A stretch of DNA of 33,222 nt from Bradyrhizobium sp. STM 3809 (GTDB lineage: Bacteria > Pseudomonadota > Alphaproteobacteria > Rhizobiales > Xanthobacteraceae), in contig NZ_CAFJ01000161.1 in assembly GCF_000239795.1 (NCBI RefSeq), positions 1 through 33,222 of the forward strand, given 5' to 3'. Position 1 is the first letter of the stretch, and each line of letters opens with the position of its first letter. A model generated the notes under the pieces. That model saw only the letters and a program-made list of their open reading frames with translations. It did no database searches and was not told where the DNA came from. This document shows positions 31,990 to 33,222 of the stretch, piece after piece. The position numbers and the translations under genes are program-made.

Positions 31990-32004
31990 GCAAACTCCGT
32001 ACCG
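31989..32004 (-). promoter_or_regulatory. Weak sigma-54 promoter candidate before the receiver-sufE pair
   Basis: On the minus strand CGGTACGGAGTTTGCT: GG at 32003-32002 and GC at 31991-31990, ten bases apart, with TTTGCT at -12 and GGTACG at -24. Predicted start near 31978. The two NifA sites would lie about 107 and 157 bases upstream. The first base is C rather than T, so confidence is limited. Confidence 0.4.
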
Positions 32005-32077
32005 CCGGCCTGAGCGGGCTTCATACAAGCGCTGCGAGGAAAGTTCGCTGCGGCGCTGCGTGGAGCCGGCGACGACA

Positions 32078-32093
32078 TGTGTCGTTTCGGACA
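32078..32093. promoter_or_regulatory. NifA upstream activator site, distal (nifH region)
   Basis: TGTGTCGTTTCGGACA, exact TGT-N10-ACA. Centred about 153 bases before the predicted nifH transcript start. Confidence 0.75.
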
Positions 32094-32127
32094 GCACGTC
32101 GCGGGAGCGTCGGGTGAAAAACTCCGA

Positions 32128-32143
32128 TGTCGGGTTTGCAACA
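32128..32143. promoter_or_regulatory. NifA upstream activator site, proximal (nifH region)
   Basis: TGTCGGGTTTGCAACA, exact TGT-N10-ACA, 50 bases from the distal site (roughly five helical turns, so on the same DNA face), centred about -103 from the predicted nifH start. Confidence 0.8.
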
Positions 32144-32211
32144 AGCTCATCCTAGCTTCGAGCTTGACCGCATCTCTTTCAAAACATGGCCTTTTTAACG
32201 ATTCCAAAGCT

Positions 32212-32229
32212 CTGGCACAGCCGTTGCAA
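32212..32229 (+). promoter_or_regulatory. Sigma-54 promoter of nifH
   Basis: CTGGCACAGCCGTTGCAA: GG at 32214-32215 and GC at 32226-32227, a near-perfect TGGCAC-N5-TTGCA. Predicted start near 32239, giving a 152-base leader before the nifH ATG. Confidence 0.92.
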
Positions 32230-32252
32230 AACTCTGGTCAGGCAAAGGTTGA

Positions 32253-33222
<970 letters not shown>

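Overview
The window is GC-rich alphaproteobacterial DNA and most likely comes from a Bradyrhizobium, probably of the photosynthetic type. The reasons are the gene content (fixR-nifA, a FdxN-type ferredoxin, nifH), a NifA with the rhizobial C-X11-C-X19-C-X4-C oxygen-sensing cysteines, and dispersed intergenic repeats that I recognise from Bradyrhizobium. The strain assignment is inference. I saw no tRNA, rRNA, CRISPR array, transposase or phage gene.

Left half (about 1-17.9 kb): accessory genes for PQQ-dependent (quinoprotein) alcohol oxidation and C1 metabolism. They include an orphan pqqA with a strong 3' hairpin, a NitT/TauT-type ABC transporter, a SoxYZ-like carrier, a quinoprotein-relay zinc hydrolase, an XoxJ/MxaJ-like binding protein and a CXXCW rhodanese-like protein. 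A five-gene operon (SBP, beta-propeller, ATPase, permease, exported protein) is of the kind tied to PQQ alcohol dehydrogenases and, in methylotrophs, to lanthanide uptake. A DUF3280 protein, S-formylglutathione hydrolase and a divergent FlhSR-like two-component pair follow. The dehydrogenase itself (xoxF/mxaF/exaA) and pqqBCDE are not in the window. The likely flow is alcohol to aldehyde in the periplasm, with formaldehyde then oxidised through glutathione.

Middle (17.9-20.7 kb): small proteins of unknown role (a paralogue of the first gene, a DUF2934 protein, two short hydrophilic proteins), a short-chain dehydrogenase, and several dispersed palindromic repeats.

Right part (20.7-33.2 kb): a nitrogen-fixation island. 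It holds a BFD-type [2Fe-2S] protein, a molybdenum-hydroxylase-system (YqeB/EF2563-like) protein, fixR, nifA, fdxN-like, sufBCDS, then convergent sufE and a receiver-like protein lacking the phospho-acceptor Asp, then nifH, which runs off the end. Sigma-54 -24/-12 promoters and NifA-type TGT-N10-ACA sites are visible before fixR, fdxN-suf and nifH. Weaker candidates lie before the BFD gene, the YqeB-like gene and the receiver-sufE pair. The simplest reading is that a whole SUF iron-sulfur assembly system, with its own ferredoxin, has been placed under nitrogen-fixation control.

Most interesting points: the NifA-controlled fdxN-sufBCDS operon with tandem activator sites; the divergent nifH / receiver-sufE control region, which also carries an exact FixK-type box; the degenerate receiver paired with SufE; the beta-propeller gene whose 5' end was overwritten by a repeat; and a composite inverted-repeat family found at three loci in one fixed order.
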